DNA from: Microbacterium sp. HD4P20
GTDB taxonomy: Bacteria > Actinomycetota > Actinomycetes > Actinomycetales > Microbacteriaceae
NCBI RefSeq assembly: GCF_019449275.2
Contig: NZ_JAHZQZ020000010.1
Coordinates: 124,001 to 188,000 of the forward strand
Direction of reading: 5' to 3'
DNA length: 64,000 nt
In this document: positions 18,448-27,183 of the stretch, piece after piece
Numbering within the stretch: position 1 is the stretch's first letter
Layout: each line of letters starts with the position of its first letter
Translations under genes and position numbers: made by a program
Notes under the pieces: model-generated
Database searches by the model: none
The model's input: only the letters and a program-made list of their open reading frames with translations
Told to the model about the DNA's origin: nothing

Positions 18448-19086
18448 ATGGTGCCTGACAAGGACCGCGACGAGCCCGGCGACGGCGAGCGGCAAGCGCG
18501 TGAGGGCGCCACGGAGCGCGAGCAGTCGATCTACGGGCACACCGACACGTACTACACCGTCCCCAAGCTCAACCAAGGGGTGCCACCGGACCCCGCGATC
18601 ATCCGCGGGCTCTCGGCCGTCGAGGTCACGCTGGGCGTCGTCCTCTTCGCCCTCATCGTGATCGGCGTGATGTATCAGGTGATCGGGCGGTACATCCCGG
18701 CGCTCGCATGGGTGGGAGCCGGCGAGCTCGCGCTCTTGTCGATGGTCGCGATGACGTTCATCACGACCGGCTACCTGGTCGGTCGCAACGGTCACATCGT
18801 GCTCGAGGTGTTCGACCAGCTGCTGGCCGGCAAGAAGCTGTTCGTCGTCCTGCGGGTCATCTCGGCAGTGGTCATGGTGATCACGAGCCTGGCGCTCGTA
18901 TACGAGGCGTTCGTGAAGATCGAGGCCGAATGGGGCCGAGCCAGCGCCGCGATGCACGTTCCGCTCGGCGTCCTCTACATCTTCGCCTTCATCGGCTTCC
19001 TCTCCGCTGCGGTGCACTCAGGCTTCAAGATTCCCTACGCCCACCGCCCCGAACGCAAGCTCGACATCTCCGAGATGGAGGGCTAG
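18448..19086 (+). CDS. dctQ: TRAP transporter small permease (DctQ family)
   Basis: Membrane subunit of a tripartite ATP-independent periplasmic transporter. 212 residues: about 60 charged N-terminal residues, longer than usual, then four membrane helices. GRYIPALAWVGAGELALLSM and GYLVGRNGHIVLEVFDQLL are typical DctQ stretches. ATG 18448 has AAGGAGG six bases upstream; in-frame codons before it lie in the operator region. The gene for DctM follows after three bases. The binding protein gene lies 3 kb downstream, beyond aroQ and a broken oxidoreductase gene. Confidence 0.88.
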   Translation: MVPDKDRDEPGDGERQAREGATEREQSIYGHTDTYYTVPKLNQGVPPDPAIIRGLSAVEVTLGVVLFALIVIGVMYQVIGRYIPALAWVGAGELALLSMVAMTFITTGYLVGRNGHIVLEVFDQLLAGKKLFVVLRVISAVVMVITSLALVYEAFVKIEAEWGRASAAMHVPLGVLYIFAFIGFLSAAVHSGFKIPYAHRPERKLDISEMEG

Positions 19087-19089
19087 GCC

Positions 19090-20370
19090 TTGGACCTCTG
19101 GCTGTACCTCCTCCTGCTCGTCGTCCTGCTTCTGCTGCGCGTTCCCGTCGCCTTCGCGATGATCGCGCCCAGCATGCTCTACTTCTACAGTCACGGACTG
19201 TCGTCGGGCTATGCGATCTCCTCCATCGTCAACGGCATCAACAGCTTTCCGCTGCTGGCGGTGCCGCTGTTCATCTTCGTCGGCACCATCGCGAACCACC
19301 TCGGCATCGCCACCAGGCTCTACGACTTCGCCAAGGCGCTCCTTCCGCGCCTGCCCGGCAACCTCGCGTACGTCAACCTCGGCACCGCCATCGGGTTCTC
19401 GTGGATCAGCGGGTCGGCCCTCGCTGACGCCGCCTCGACGAGCAAGGTGCAGATCCCGCAGATGCTCAAGGCCGGCTACCCGTACGGGTTCTCGGCCGGA
19501 CTCACGGCCTCGGGCTCGCTCATGAGCACCGTGATGCCGCCGAGCATCCCGGCGGTGCTCTTCGCGGCGACGGCATCCATCTCTACCGGCGCGCTGTTCG
19601 CCGGGTCGATCCTCCCGGCGGCGCTCATGGCGCTGGGCCTGGCGGCATACATCTTCGTGTGGGTACGTCTGCACCCCGAGGTGGCGACGAGCCGACGGTT
19701 CGACGGCCGGATGCTCGGCAAGGCCGCCGTGCGCGTGATCGGGCCCATGCTGCTGCCGGTCATCATCCTCGGAGGCATCTTCAGCGGGTGGTTCACCCCG
19801 ACCGAGAGCGCCGGCATCGCAGCGGCATACATGCTGCTGCTCGGTGTCATCTACCGCACGCTGACGCTGCAGGCGTTCTGGCGGGCCGCCAAGGAGACCG
19901 TCGTCATCTCAGGCGGCATCCTGCTGATCCTGGGGGCCTCGAACCTCATGGGGCAGGTGCTCGCACGCGAGCAGGTGTCACGCAATCTGGGCGAATGGCT
20001 CGCTGCGCTCACCGACAACCCGATCGTGTTCCTCCTGCTTCTGAATGTGCTGCTGATCCTCCTCGGGATCTTCCTCGAGGCGCCCCCGGTGATCCTGGTC
20101 CTCGTGCCCATCCTGATGCCGATCATCGGCCAGTTCGGGATCGACCCCGTACAGCTGGGGGTCATCATGATCCTGAACCTCATGATCGGGTCGCTCACGC
20201 CGCCGGTCGGCGCGGTCCTGTTCGTGGTCGGGTCGATCACGCGAAGGCCCATGGGCGAGCTGTTCCGCGGCATCCTGCCCTTCCTCATCCCCCTCGGGAT
20301 CGTGCTGCTGCTGCTGACGGTGTTCGAGCCCATCGTCACCATCGTGCCGACGCTACTCGGCCTGATGTGA
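19090..20370 (+). CDS. dctM: TRAP transporter large permease (DctM family)
   Basis: Main translocation subunit, 426 residues with about 12 helices. Family landmarks: FIFVGTIANHLGIATRLYDF, NLGTAIGFSWISGSALADAA, TASGSLMSTVMPPSIP and, late, LGVIMILNLMIGSLTPPVG. It starts with TTG 19090, preceded by GGAGGG, and has a normal DctM length. The aroQ-like gene follows 26 bases later in the same direction, so uptake and the first catabolic step are probably co-transcribed. Confidence 0.92.
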   Translation: MDLWLYLLLLVVLLLLRVPVAFAMIAPSMLYFYSHGLSSGYAISSIVNGINSFPLLAVPLFIFVGTIANHLGIATRLYDFAKALLPRLPGNLAYVNLGTAIGFSWISGSALADAASTSKVQIPQMLKAGYPYGFSAGLTASGSLMSTVMPPSIPAVLFAATASISTGALFAGSILPAALMALGLAAYIFVWVRLHPEVATSRRFDGRMLGKAAVRVIGPMLLPVIILGGIFSGWFTPTESAGIAAAYMLLLGVIYRTLTLQAFWRAAKETVVISGGILLILGASNLMGQVLAREQVSRNLGEWLAALTDNPIVFLLLLNVLLILLGIFLEAPPVILVLVPILMPIIGQFGIDPVQLGVIMILNLMIGSLTPPVGAVLFVVGSITRRPMGELFRGILPFLIPLGIVLLLLTVFEPIVTIVPTLLGLM

Positions 20371-20396
20371 TCCTGGATCAGCGAAAGGAACGCTCC

Positions 20397-20840
20397 GTGA
20401 CCAGACCACTCTTCGTGCTCAACGGGCCGAATCTCAACATGCTCGGACAGCGCGAGCCGGAGTTGTACGGCAGTGCCACGCTCGACGATGTGCGGGCCGA
20501 CTGCACGCGCGTGGCGGGGGAGCTCGGCTTCGATCTGTTCTTCGCCCAGTCCAATGCCGAGCACGAGATCATCGAATGGCTGCACGACGCCTACCGCGAA
20601 GAGGCGACCGTGGTCATCAATCCCGCCGGGTTCAGTTTCCGCTCGATCCCGCTGCTGGACGCCCTCCGGATGCTGCGGGCCCCGGTCGTCGAGATCCACA
20701 TCACGAACATCCATGCCCGCGACGAGGCCCACCGGCACTCCCTCGTGTCTTCGGTGGCGAGCACGGTGATCGCCGGTGCGGGCGTCTACGGCTACGAGCT
20801 GGCGATCCGCGCGGCCGACCGGCTCACCGGCGGAGGCTGA
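20397..20840 (+). CDS. aroQ: type II 3-dehydroquinate dehydratase, active-site variant
   Basis: Converts 3-dehydroquinate to 3-dehydroshikimate. 147 residues, the normal length, so residues align directly to the M. tuberculosis enzyme as I remember it. Asn12, Arg19, Tyr24 (NGPNLNMLGQREPELYG), Asn75, Glu99 and His101 are kept. His81, which normally contacts substrate in NPGxxTHTS, is Phe81 here (NPAGFSF), and Arg112 is His112 with an Arg next to it. A catabolic role fits the transporter, dehydratase and dehydrogenase neighbours; a shifted substrate is possible. GTG 20397 has a GAAAGGAA ribosome binding site. Confidence 0.85.
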   Translation: MTRPLFVLNGPNLNMLGQREPELYGSATLDDVRADCTRVAGELGFDLFFAQSNAEHEIIEWLHDAYREEATVVINPAGFSFRSIPLLDALRMLRAPVVEIHITNIHARDEAHRHSLVSSVASTVIAGAGVYGYELAIRAADRLTGGG

Positions 20841-20879
20841 CAAGGTTCCGCCTGATCGGATCGGAGCCCAGTCGAGCGC

Positions 20880-21980
20880 TCAGCGCGCCGCGACTTCGCT
20901 GCGGTATCGCTCGACGTCGACCGTGTGACCCGTGCGGCCGGCGAGAGCAGTCGCCTCCACGAGGGCGAGAGTGCGCGAAGCATCCTCAGCCGAGACCAGC
21001 GGTTCGGCCCGGCCGCGAACGACGTCGAGGAAGTGGTCGAACTGGGCTGCGAACGAGTTCCGCGGCGCGGCCGGCAGATATGTTCGCGAGAGCGGTGAGT
21101 GCCAGTCCGGTGCCACCGAGGGACCGTACGAGTACAGTGCCAGGTTCGGCACCGAGAGTGCACCGCGGGTGCCGACGAATCGGTAGGCCTCGCCGTCGGG
21201 AACGAAGGGGAACTCGGGCGTCTCTTCGGTGGCTTGGTCCCATCCCCATGGCGAGACTCCGGCGTCCGAAGCCAGAAAGCTGCCGACCACGTCGTTCTCG
21301 AAACGCAGCGTGACGGCAGCCGTGTCCTCCACCGCCCAGCCGCGTGCGTTCGAGCTGATCACCGCCTGCACCTCGGCCACCTCGCCGCAGAGGTGGCGCA
21401 GCAGATCCAGATCGTGGACGGCATTGATGAGCAAGACACCCGCACCGGTGCTGCGGTGCTAGGCGGCGCTCGTGAAGTACCTGTCCTCCTTCCGGGCGGA
21501 CCACATGCCGCTCACCGCCACGAGCTCTCCGAGCATGCCGGAGCGGATCGCGTCGCGTGCGCGCGCCGTAGCCGGATGGTGGCGACGGTGATGGCCGACG
21601 AGCAGCCTCCCCTCACGTCGCGAAACCGCGCGGACCAGCCGGAGCGACTGTGCGTAGTCGACCGCGATCGGCTTCTCGAGAAGCACCGCGACGCCGGCTT
21701 CGAGGCATTGGATGGCGGTGTCGACGTGAAGCGCGTTCGGGTTCGCGATGATGACACCGTCCAGCGGCTCGGCGTCGAGCATCGCCGTGGCGTCGGGGTA
21801 CCACGGACATTCGAGCGTGACACTCCCGGAGGCGTGCTCTGCCGTCCGATCACGCGCCGGATCCGCGACAGCGGCCAGTCGCGCCCCGTGCGCCGCGCGG
21901 ACGAAGCCGGCATGCTGGCGGCCCATGAACCCGACGCCGATGACCCCGATGCGCACGGGTGGACCGTCGGATTCGATCAC
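20880..21980 (-). pseudogene. Gfo/Idh/MocA family oxidoreductase gene interrupted by an in-frame TAG
   Basis: Two pieces in the same frame make one full-length gene of 367 codons. The N-terminal half has the NAD(P) motif GVIGVGFMGRQHAG and the catalytic EKPIAVDY. The C-terminal half starts GVLLINAVHDLDLLRHL, the usual His-Asp region. Between them, codon 174 is TAG (21459-21461) after YFTSAA and before HRSTGAG, where relatives commonly have a Trp; TGG to TAG is a single change. No other damage is visible. GTG 21980 has GGAGGAG just upstream. It may be a recent pseudogene, a read-through gene or a sequencing error. Quinate, shikimate or inositol-like alcohols are likely substrates of the intact form. 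Confidence 0.8.
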
Positions 21981-22051
21981 GGACTCCTCCAACGTCGGCC
22001 GGCGGGCGGGAGCGTCAGCGTATGCCAGCATGGAGCCGCGCGACACCCGTC

Positions 22052-22108
22052 GTTCCATTGAGCGGGGCGACCCGAACCGCGCCGAGCCCATGTTCCACTC
22101 GTCGGGAC
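22052..22108. promoter_or_regulatory. two candidate IclR-type operators before dctP
   Basis: GTTCCATTGAGCGGGGC (22052-22068) and GTTCCACTCGTCGGGAC (22092-22108) match the shared island consensus and each other, 40 bp apart, in the 303-bp divergent region between the broken oxidoreductase gene and dctP. The rest of this region (21981-22283) shows no gene. Confidence 0.55.
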
Positions 22109-22283
22109 ATCCCTTTGCGAACCGACGCGACTCGGCCAGAGTCGGCACTGCCACCGAGCCGCCCACCGACAGTGCGGACGACGAAGCCCTACCCGTACCG
22201 GTCCTCGTCAGACGCGTCGGGCAGCGGCCGGGGGACACGTCCACGGCATCCAGCACGACGTGCTCGAAGAAGAGGAGAGTCAC

Positions 22284-23342
22284 ATGCGCACAGCCCGCTC
22301 GACGCGCCGAGGCACCGTCGCCGCGTCGGTCTTCGCCGCAGCCGCCCTCACCGTGACCGGCTGCGCCGGCGGCGGCACCCCGGAGAACACCGAGGGCGAA
22401 GGCGAGGGATCGGAGAACAGTCCGGTCACCCTCACCGTCGCCACCAGTCAGAACGAGCAGACCCCGAACTACTACTGCGGCGTGGACCTGCTGAAGGAGC
22501 GGCTCGAAGAAGCCGACATCGGGTTCACAGTCGAGCTCTACCCCGCCAGCCAGTTGGGGCCCGATGCCGACCGGTTCCCGCTCGTACAGGCGGGAGACAT
22601 CGACATCGACCTTCAAGGCGCCTCGGCGCTCAGTTCGACGTTCGAGCCGATCGGCGTGGTCGATGCGACCTATGCCTTCGATGATGTGGACCACGCCTTC
22701 CGCTGGATCGACGAAGGCTCGGAAGACCTCTTCGCCTCGTTCCAGGAGGCGACCGGGGTGAGCATCGTCGATGGCTGGTTCTTCGGCAACCGCACGTTCA
22801 CCACCAAGGACGTCGAGGTGCGGAGCCCGGACGACCTCGACGGCGTGCCGATCCGGTTCCCCAACTCTCCCGCGTTCCTGGCCAACGCCGAGGCCCTCGG
22901 CGTCACCAACCCGGTGTCGGTGGCCGTGGAGGAGGTGTACACGGCGCTCCAGCAGGGCATCGCGGTGGGTCAGGAGAATCCCATCGTCGCGACGCACTCG
23001 TCCAGCTACGACGAGATCCTCAACGTCGCCGTCCTCAACGACCACAACGTCGGCATCCACTGGATCCTGGTCAGCGATGCGACGTACGAGAAGATGAGCG
23101 ACGAGCAGGCCGCTCTCCTGGAAGAGACCATCCATGAGATCCGACCCGAGAACGCCGCGTGCGTCGACGAGGCGACGGAGGAGATCCTCGACGAGTACCG
23201 CGCGAACGACGCGTTCACGGTGATCGAGCAGGAGGACATCGACATGGATGCGTTCATCTCGAAGTCGGAGGCGTTCTTCAGTGAGTACTTCACCGGAGAG
23301 AGCCTCGAGGCCTATGAGGCCATTCGCGAGATGGCCGACTGA
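22284..23342 (+). CDS. dctP: TRAP transporter substrate-binding lipoprotein (DctP family)
   Basis: Extracytoplasmic solute receptor, 352 residues. Lipoprotein signal with lipobox TVTGC, then an acidic Gly/Glu/Asn linker and the mature domain. DctP landmarks: VELYPASQLGPDADRFPLVQAGDIDIDLQG near the start, VRSPDDLDGVPIRFPNSPAF in the middle, with the Arg that usually salt-bridges a carboxylate substrate, and VYTALQQGIAVGQENPI. ATG 22284 has AGAGGAGAG. It works with dctQ and dctM 2 kb upstream. A hydroxy-acid such as quinate or shikimate is inferred from neighbours, not shown. Confidence 0.9.
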   Translation: MRTARSTRRGTVAASVFAAAALTVTGCAGGGTPENTEGEGEGSENSPVTLTVATSQNEQTPNYYCGVDLLKERLEEADIGFTVELYPASQLGPDADRFPLVQAGDIDIDLQGASALSSTFEPIGVVDATYAFDDVDHAFRWIDEGSEDLFASFQEATGVSIVDGWFFGNRTFTTKDVEVRSPDDLDGVPIRFPNSPAFLANAEALGVTNPVSVAVEEVYTALQQGIAVGQENPIVATHSSSYDEILNVAVLNDHNVGIHWILVSDATYEKMSDEQAALLEETIHEIRPENAACVDEATEEILDEYRANDAFTVIEQEDIDMDAFISKSEAFFSEYFTGESLEAYEAIREMAD

Positions 23343-23355
23343 GCGTTCCGGCGCG

Positions 23356-23389
23356 ACGGGGCGGGTGCGCACACGCGCATCCGCCCCGT
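23356..23389. terminator. bidirectional hairpin between dctP and an IclR gene
   Basis: ACGGGGCGGGTGCGC (23356-23370) pairs with GCGCATCCGCCCCGT (23375-23389), a 15-bp stem with one G-T wobble and the loop ACAC. It lies between two convergent stop codons, 14 bases past dctP. Confidence 0.8.
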
Positions 23390-23415
23390 TCGGCGTCGGC
23401 GCCGAGCCGGTCAGG

Positions 23416-24141
23416 TCACGAGCTACGAGGTGCGACGAGACGGCGCGCCAGCGTCTGGGCCGACGCTCGTACCGCGGGCGCCGACCGCTGCACGAGCGCA
23501 TCGACCGAGCCGATGTCATCGACGGATGCCGTCACCCCGACCGCTGCGACCACGATGTTCCCGTGACCGAGCACGGGGGCGGCCAGGCCGGGTCTTCCGA
23601 CCTCGCCGTCACCGCTCTCGACGGCCACGCCGCCCCGCCGCACCTCGGCAAGATCCCGCTGGAGCGCGGGCTGGTCCAGCGGGCCGGCGGGCGAGAAGGC
23701 GAGCATCGCCCTTCCGGCGGCGGTCGCGTGCGCAGGGTGGCGGGCACCCACTCTCTGCGCCGGTGCGGCAGGACCGCTCCCGCGGAGGGCGGCGATGACG
23801 ACGACGTCCGCTCCGTCGCGCACCGCGAGATGCACGGCGTATCCGGTCAGATTCCGCAGTTGCGCCATCACGGGGAGCGCGTGCGTGCGAAGCAGCCGGG
23901 GCTGCTGCACAGTCTGCCCGAACTCGAACAGGCGGATGCCGAGTGAGAGCTTATCGCCGTCGCGGTCGAGCAGACGCTGTTCGACCAGGTCGGCGGCGAT
24001 CCGAGAGACCGTCGACTTCGGCAGGTTCGCGCGACGGGCCAGCTCCGAGACGCCCAACGCCTCGTCGTCGCCGAACGCGTCGAACACGGCGGTGACCCGG
24101 TCCAGCACGCTGACCGCGTCTGTCCAGTCGGCCGTGCGCAT
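23416..24141 (-). CDS. IclR family transcriptional regulator (second gene of pair A)
   Basis: 241 residues: an N-terminal winged helix-turn-helix (LGVSELARRANLPKSTVSRIAADL, helix-turn-helix about residues 30-50) and a C-terminal GAF-like ligand domain. It follows the other IclR gene with only four bases between, so both are probably made together. It most resembles the second gene of pair B (28783-29532), including the LGxRLFExGQ and ARHPAHATAAGRAMLAF-like segments. Effector unknown; a quinate, shikimate or protocatechuate-type acid fits the surroundings. Confidence 0.88.
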   Translation of the reverse strand: MRTADWTDAVSVLDRVTAVFDAFGDDEALGVSELARRANLPKSTVSRIAADLVEQRLLDRDGDKLSLGIRLFEFGQTVQQPRLLRTHALPVMAQLRNLTGYAVHLAVRDGADVVVIAALRGSGPAAPAQRVGARHPAHATAAGRAMLAFSPAGPLDQPALQRDLAEVRRGGVAVESGDGEVGRPGLAAPVLGHGNIVVAAVGVTASVDDIGSVDALVQRSAPAVRASAQTLARRLVAPRSS

Positions 24142-24145
24142 CGTC

Positions 24146-24904
24146 CTACGCCGCCGCGAGGCGATGCGTGAGGGTGGCACCGGCTGCGCGCACGAGGGGT
24201 GCCACACGGTCGGGATTCATCTGGCCATCGGGCCCGGCGATCGAGATCGCACCCAGCACCGAGTGATCGGCCGAGAGCACCGGACTGGCCACGGCCACGA
24301 TTCCCGGGTACGACACTCCCGGGTCGGTCGCAACCACTGTCGCGCGCACCCGGCTCAGCTCATCGCGGAAGTGGTCGGCAGCGTCGTCGATCAGCGGTGC
24401 GCTCAGGCGGTCGACCACCCGCTGGTCTGCGCAGAATGCGAGGTAGGCCTTGCCGCTGGCCGTCGTGAGGGCGGGTGCCCGCATGCCGGCATGCGTGGGC
24501 AGCATGGGCAGCCGTCCCGGGACGGCTGCGATCGACACCATGTGCGGGCCTTGCGGCACCCACAGCACGATCCGCTCCCCGGTGGCATCCCAGAGGTTTC
24601 TGATGACCGGTCCCGCGGCGGCCATCAGTCGCCGGGGGAGGCGCGCGCGGGCTCCCAGTTCGAAAAGCCGGAGCCCGAGCGTCACACCTTCATCGGTGCG
24701 CTCGAGGTAGCGCTGCCGCGTCAGGCTCGTCACGACGCGCGAGACCGTGGACTTCGGCATCCCGGTGCTGATCGCGATCTCGGTGACCGAGGCCGTCCCG
24801 CCGTGGTCTTTGACGACGTCGAGGATCGCGATGATCCGATCGAGCACCGAGGCGGGTGCCGTCGGCCTGGGCGGGGCGGTGTTCCATTCGGCGAGACTCT
24901 CCAT
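24146..24904 (-). CDS. IclR family transcriptional regulator (first gene of pair A)
   Basis: 252 residues with the HTH stretch ASVTEIAISTGMPKSTVSRV and an IclR ligand domain containing TTASGKAYLAF. It is closest within the window to the first gene of pair B (29537-30274): both share LGARAxxPRRL and SADHS/SSEHL plus AISxAGP segments. It is divergent from the dehydratase operon across 135 bases containing a perfect 22-bp palindrome. A candidate 17-bp operator lies at the start of its own coding region (24882-24898), which could give autoregulation but may be coding coincidence. Confidence 0.88.
   Translation of the reverse strand: MESLAEWNTAPPRPTAPASVLDRIIAILDVVKDHGGTASVTEIAISTGMPKSTVSRVVTSLTRQRYLERTDEGVTLGLRLFELGARARLPRRLMAAAGPVIRNLWDATGERIVLWVPQGPHMVSIAAVPGRLPMLPTHAGMRAPALTTASGKAYLAFCADQRVVDRLSAPLIDDAADHFRDELSRVRATVVATDPGVSYPGIVAVASPVLSADHSVLGAISIAGPDGQMNPDRVAPLVRAAGATLTHRLAAA
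24882..24898. promoter_or_regulatory. weak candidate IclR-type operator inside an IclR gene start
   Basis: GTTCCATTCGGCGAGAC fits the 17-bp island consensus with one mismatch, but it encodes the peptide around AEWNTA of the regulator, so conservation cannot be separated from coding constraint. Confidence 0.25.
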
Positions 24905-24967
24905 CGAGGATCCCCTTCCGCAAGGTTGAATCGACGTCGATCGCCCTCACATCGGTGCTGTGCGATC

Positions 24968-24989
24968 GAACGTACTAGTTAGTACGTTC
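24968..24989. promoter_or_regulatory. perfect 22-bp palindrome, likely TetR operator
   Basis: GAACGTACTA and TAGTACGTTC form perfect 10-bp arms around GT, in the divergent promoter region between the IclR gene and the dehydratase operon. The AT-rich core and symmetry are typical of TetR-family operators, and a TetR gene is the last gene of this operon (28100-28774). Confidence 0.7.
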
Positions 24990-25039
24990 TGATGCAACGA
25001 TGTTTTCGGTCGCCATCAACGCGACCCGCCGGAGGTGTG

Positions 25040-26884
25040 ATGCGCGCGTCGATCGCCACGGTCTGCCTCAGCGGGACGCTCGATCAGAAACTCGTCGCGG
25101 CCCACGAAGCCGGCTTCCACGGCGTCGAGGTCTTCGAGCCCGATCTGGTCGCGTCACCGGACTCTCCCGAGCGCATCCGGGCGCGCGCCGCCGATCTGGG
25201 CCTATCGCTGGATCTCTACCAGCCGTTCCGGGACTTCGAGGGGGTCGGACCCGATCTGCTCGAGCAGAACCTTCGGCGCGCTGGCGCGAAGTTCGCGCTG
25301 ATGAATCGGCTCGGCATCGAGACCATGCTGCTGTGCAGCAACGTCGCCACCGCGCGCAGCGGCGACGAGCAGCTCGCGGCCGCGCAGTTGCGTGATCTCG
25401 GCGACCTGGCCGAGCGTTTCGGAGTCCGCGTCGCCTACGAGGCACTCGCGTGGGGCCGCTTCGTGGATGGCTACGAGCAGGCCGCCCGCATCGTCCGCCT
25501 GGCCGACCACGCCAGCATCGGCCTGTGCCTCGACAGCTTCCACATCCTCTCGAAAGGACACAGCCCCGAGGCGATCGAGACCATCCCCGCAGACAAGATC
25601 TTCTTCGTGCAGGTCGCGGACGCCCCGCTGCTGTCGATGGACGTGCTCTCATGGAGCCGGCATCACCGGCTCTTCCCCGGCGAGGGCGGGTTCGACCTGG
25701 GCGCCTTCATGGGACATCTCGTGCGCACCGGGTACGACGGGCCGGTGTCGCTGGAGATCTTCAACGACACCTTCCGCCAGGCCGACCCTCGCGCGACAGC
25801 AGTCGAGGCGCGCCGGTCGCTGCGCTGGCTCGAGCACGAGGCGGCGACGTTCCTCGGCGCCGCGGCCGGACGTGCCGCGCGCATGCCGGTCTCCGAGCTG
25901 CCGGCAGTGCAGCCGGCGTCGGACATCGGCTACGTCGAATTGCGGACGGATGCCCTGGCAGACATGCGCGATCTGCTTGGGCAGCTCGGGTTCCAGGCCC
26001 ACGGACGCCATCGCACCAAGAACGTCGAGCTCTGGTCGCAGGGTGCTGCACGGGTCGTTCTCGGGCGCCCGGCTCCGGGGGTGCGGCAGCCGACGGTGGC
26101 GGGGATCGGACTATCGGTGCCCGACCCCGGGATCGCACTCCGCCGTGCCGCCGAGCTCTTCGCGCGCGAGGTACCGCGCGAGCAGGACGCCGGCGACGAG
26201 CCGCTGGTCGGCGTGCGCGCGCCCGACGGCTCGGAGGTGTTCTTCGGTGCCGCGACCCGAACGCAGCCGCCGTGGGTGCACGAGTTCGGCGAGCCGGCGG
26301 ACGAAGGCGCGGCACTCATCGAGCGTGTCGACCACCTCAATCTGGCGCAGCCGTGGCAGCACTTCGATGCGGCCGTGCTGTTCCTGCACTCCGTGCTGGA
26401 TCTGCACACGCAGCCGTCGATGGAGGTCGCCGCCCCGGTCGGGCTGGTACGCAGCCAGGTGCTGCGCAGCGCCGACGGCATCGTGCGCATCGCGCTGAAC
26501 CTGGTGCCCTCGGGCGAGCGCGGAGAGACCATCCTTCCGCAGCACATCGCGTTCGCGGCATCCGACGTGCTCTCGCTCGCCCGATCGGCGCGCGACCGCG
26601 GGTTTCGTCCTCTCGAGATCCCCGCCAACTACTACGACGACCTGCGGGCGCGGTACGCGATGGACCCGCTGCTGCTGGACGAGCTGAGGGAGCTCAACGT
26701 GATGTACGACCGAGACGAGTCCGGTGAGTTCCTGCACTTCTACACACCGCCGATCGGCACGGTGTTCCTCGAGGTCGTGGAGAGGCGCGACGGCTACGAG
26801 GGGTATGGGGCGCTCAACGCCCCCGTGCGGCTCGCCGCGCAGTATCAGCAGCGGCGCCAGGCGACCACAGGGATCTCCGCGTGA
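25040..26884 (+). CDS. 3-dehydroshikimate dehydratase: TIM-barrel domain fused to a VOC/HPPD-like domain
   Basis: Converts 3-dehydroshikimate to protocatechuate. 614 residues. Residues 1 to about 285 form a sugar-phosphate-isomerase-like TIM barrel with metal ligands in order: Glu in YEALAWG, Asp in CLDSFHI, a polar site in FVQVADAP, and Glu in SLEIFND. Residues about 300-600 form a vicinal-oxygen-chelate (HPPD-like) module with VDHLNLAQP and FLEVVERRDGYEGYG. This two-domain build is known for bacterial QuiC-type dehydratases. ATG 25040 has GGAGG; in-frame codons from 24992 precede the ribosome binding site. First gene of a four-gene operon. Confidence 0.87.
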   Translation: MRASIATVCLSGTLDQKLVAAHEAGFHGVEVFEPDLVASPDSPERIRARAADLGLSLDLYQPFRDFEGVGPDLLEQNLRRAGAKFALMNRLGIETMLLCSNVATARSGDEQLAAAQLRDLGDLAERFGVRVAYEALAWGRFVDGYEQAARIVRLADHASIGLCLDSFHILSKGHSPEAIETIPADKIFFVQVADAPLLSMDVLSWSRHHRLFPGEGGFDLGAFMGHLVRTGYDGPVSLEIFNDTFRQADPRATAVEARRSLRWLEHEAATFLGAAAGRAARMPVSELPAVQPASDIGYVELRTDALADMRDLLGQLGFQAHGRHRTKNVELWSQGAARVVLGRPAPGVRQPTVAGIGLSVPDPGIALRRAAELFAREVPREQDAGDEPLVGVRAPDGSEVFFGAATRTQPPWVHEFGEPADEGAALIERVDHLNLAQPWQHFDAAVLFLHSVLDLHTQPSMEVAAPVGLVRSQVLRSADGIVRIALNLVPSGERGETILPQHIAFAASDVLSLARSARDRGFRPLEIPANYYDDLRARYAMDPLLLDELRELNVMYDRDESGEFLHFYTPPIGTVFLEVVERRDGYEGYGALNAPVRLAAQYQQRRQATTGISA

Positions 26885-27183
26885 TCCGCCATGTCGCCGT
26901 GTTCCGGTTCGCGCCGTCGTTCACCGGGGCTCAGCGCGAGGAGTGGATGGCGATGCTGCGGGCGCTCCCGGGCCGGATCCCCGAGCTTCGCAGTATGACC
27001 GTGGGAGCCGATCTGGTGGGCGGCCCGTCCTCGCATGAACTCGCGATCGTCGCCGATTTCGATGACCTCGAAGGTCTCGACGCGTACACGCGGCATCCCG
27101 CGCACGCCGAGGTGCTGAAGATCTCGGCTCCCGTCAAGGTGTCGCTGGCGACCGTCGACTTCGAGATGCCCGATCCGTCATGA
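26881..27183 (+). CDS. Dabb (stress-responsive A/B barrel) family protein
   Basis: 100 residues. IRHVAVFRFAPSFTGAQREE at the start and FDDLEGLDAYTRHPAHAEV near the end are the standard Dabb pattern, a small dimeric ferredoxin-like barrel. GTG 26881 overlaps the dehydratase stop (GTGA) and its own stop overlaps the next start (ATGA), so it is tightly coupled to the operon. Members near catabolic genes sometimes act on unstable aromatic or keto intermediates; its own reaction is unknown. Confidence 0.8.
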   Translation: MIRHVAVFRFAPSFTGAQREEWMAMLRALPGRIPELRSMTVGADLVGGPSSHELAIVADFDDLEGLDAYTRHPAHAEVLKISAPVKVSLATVDFEMPDPS

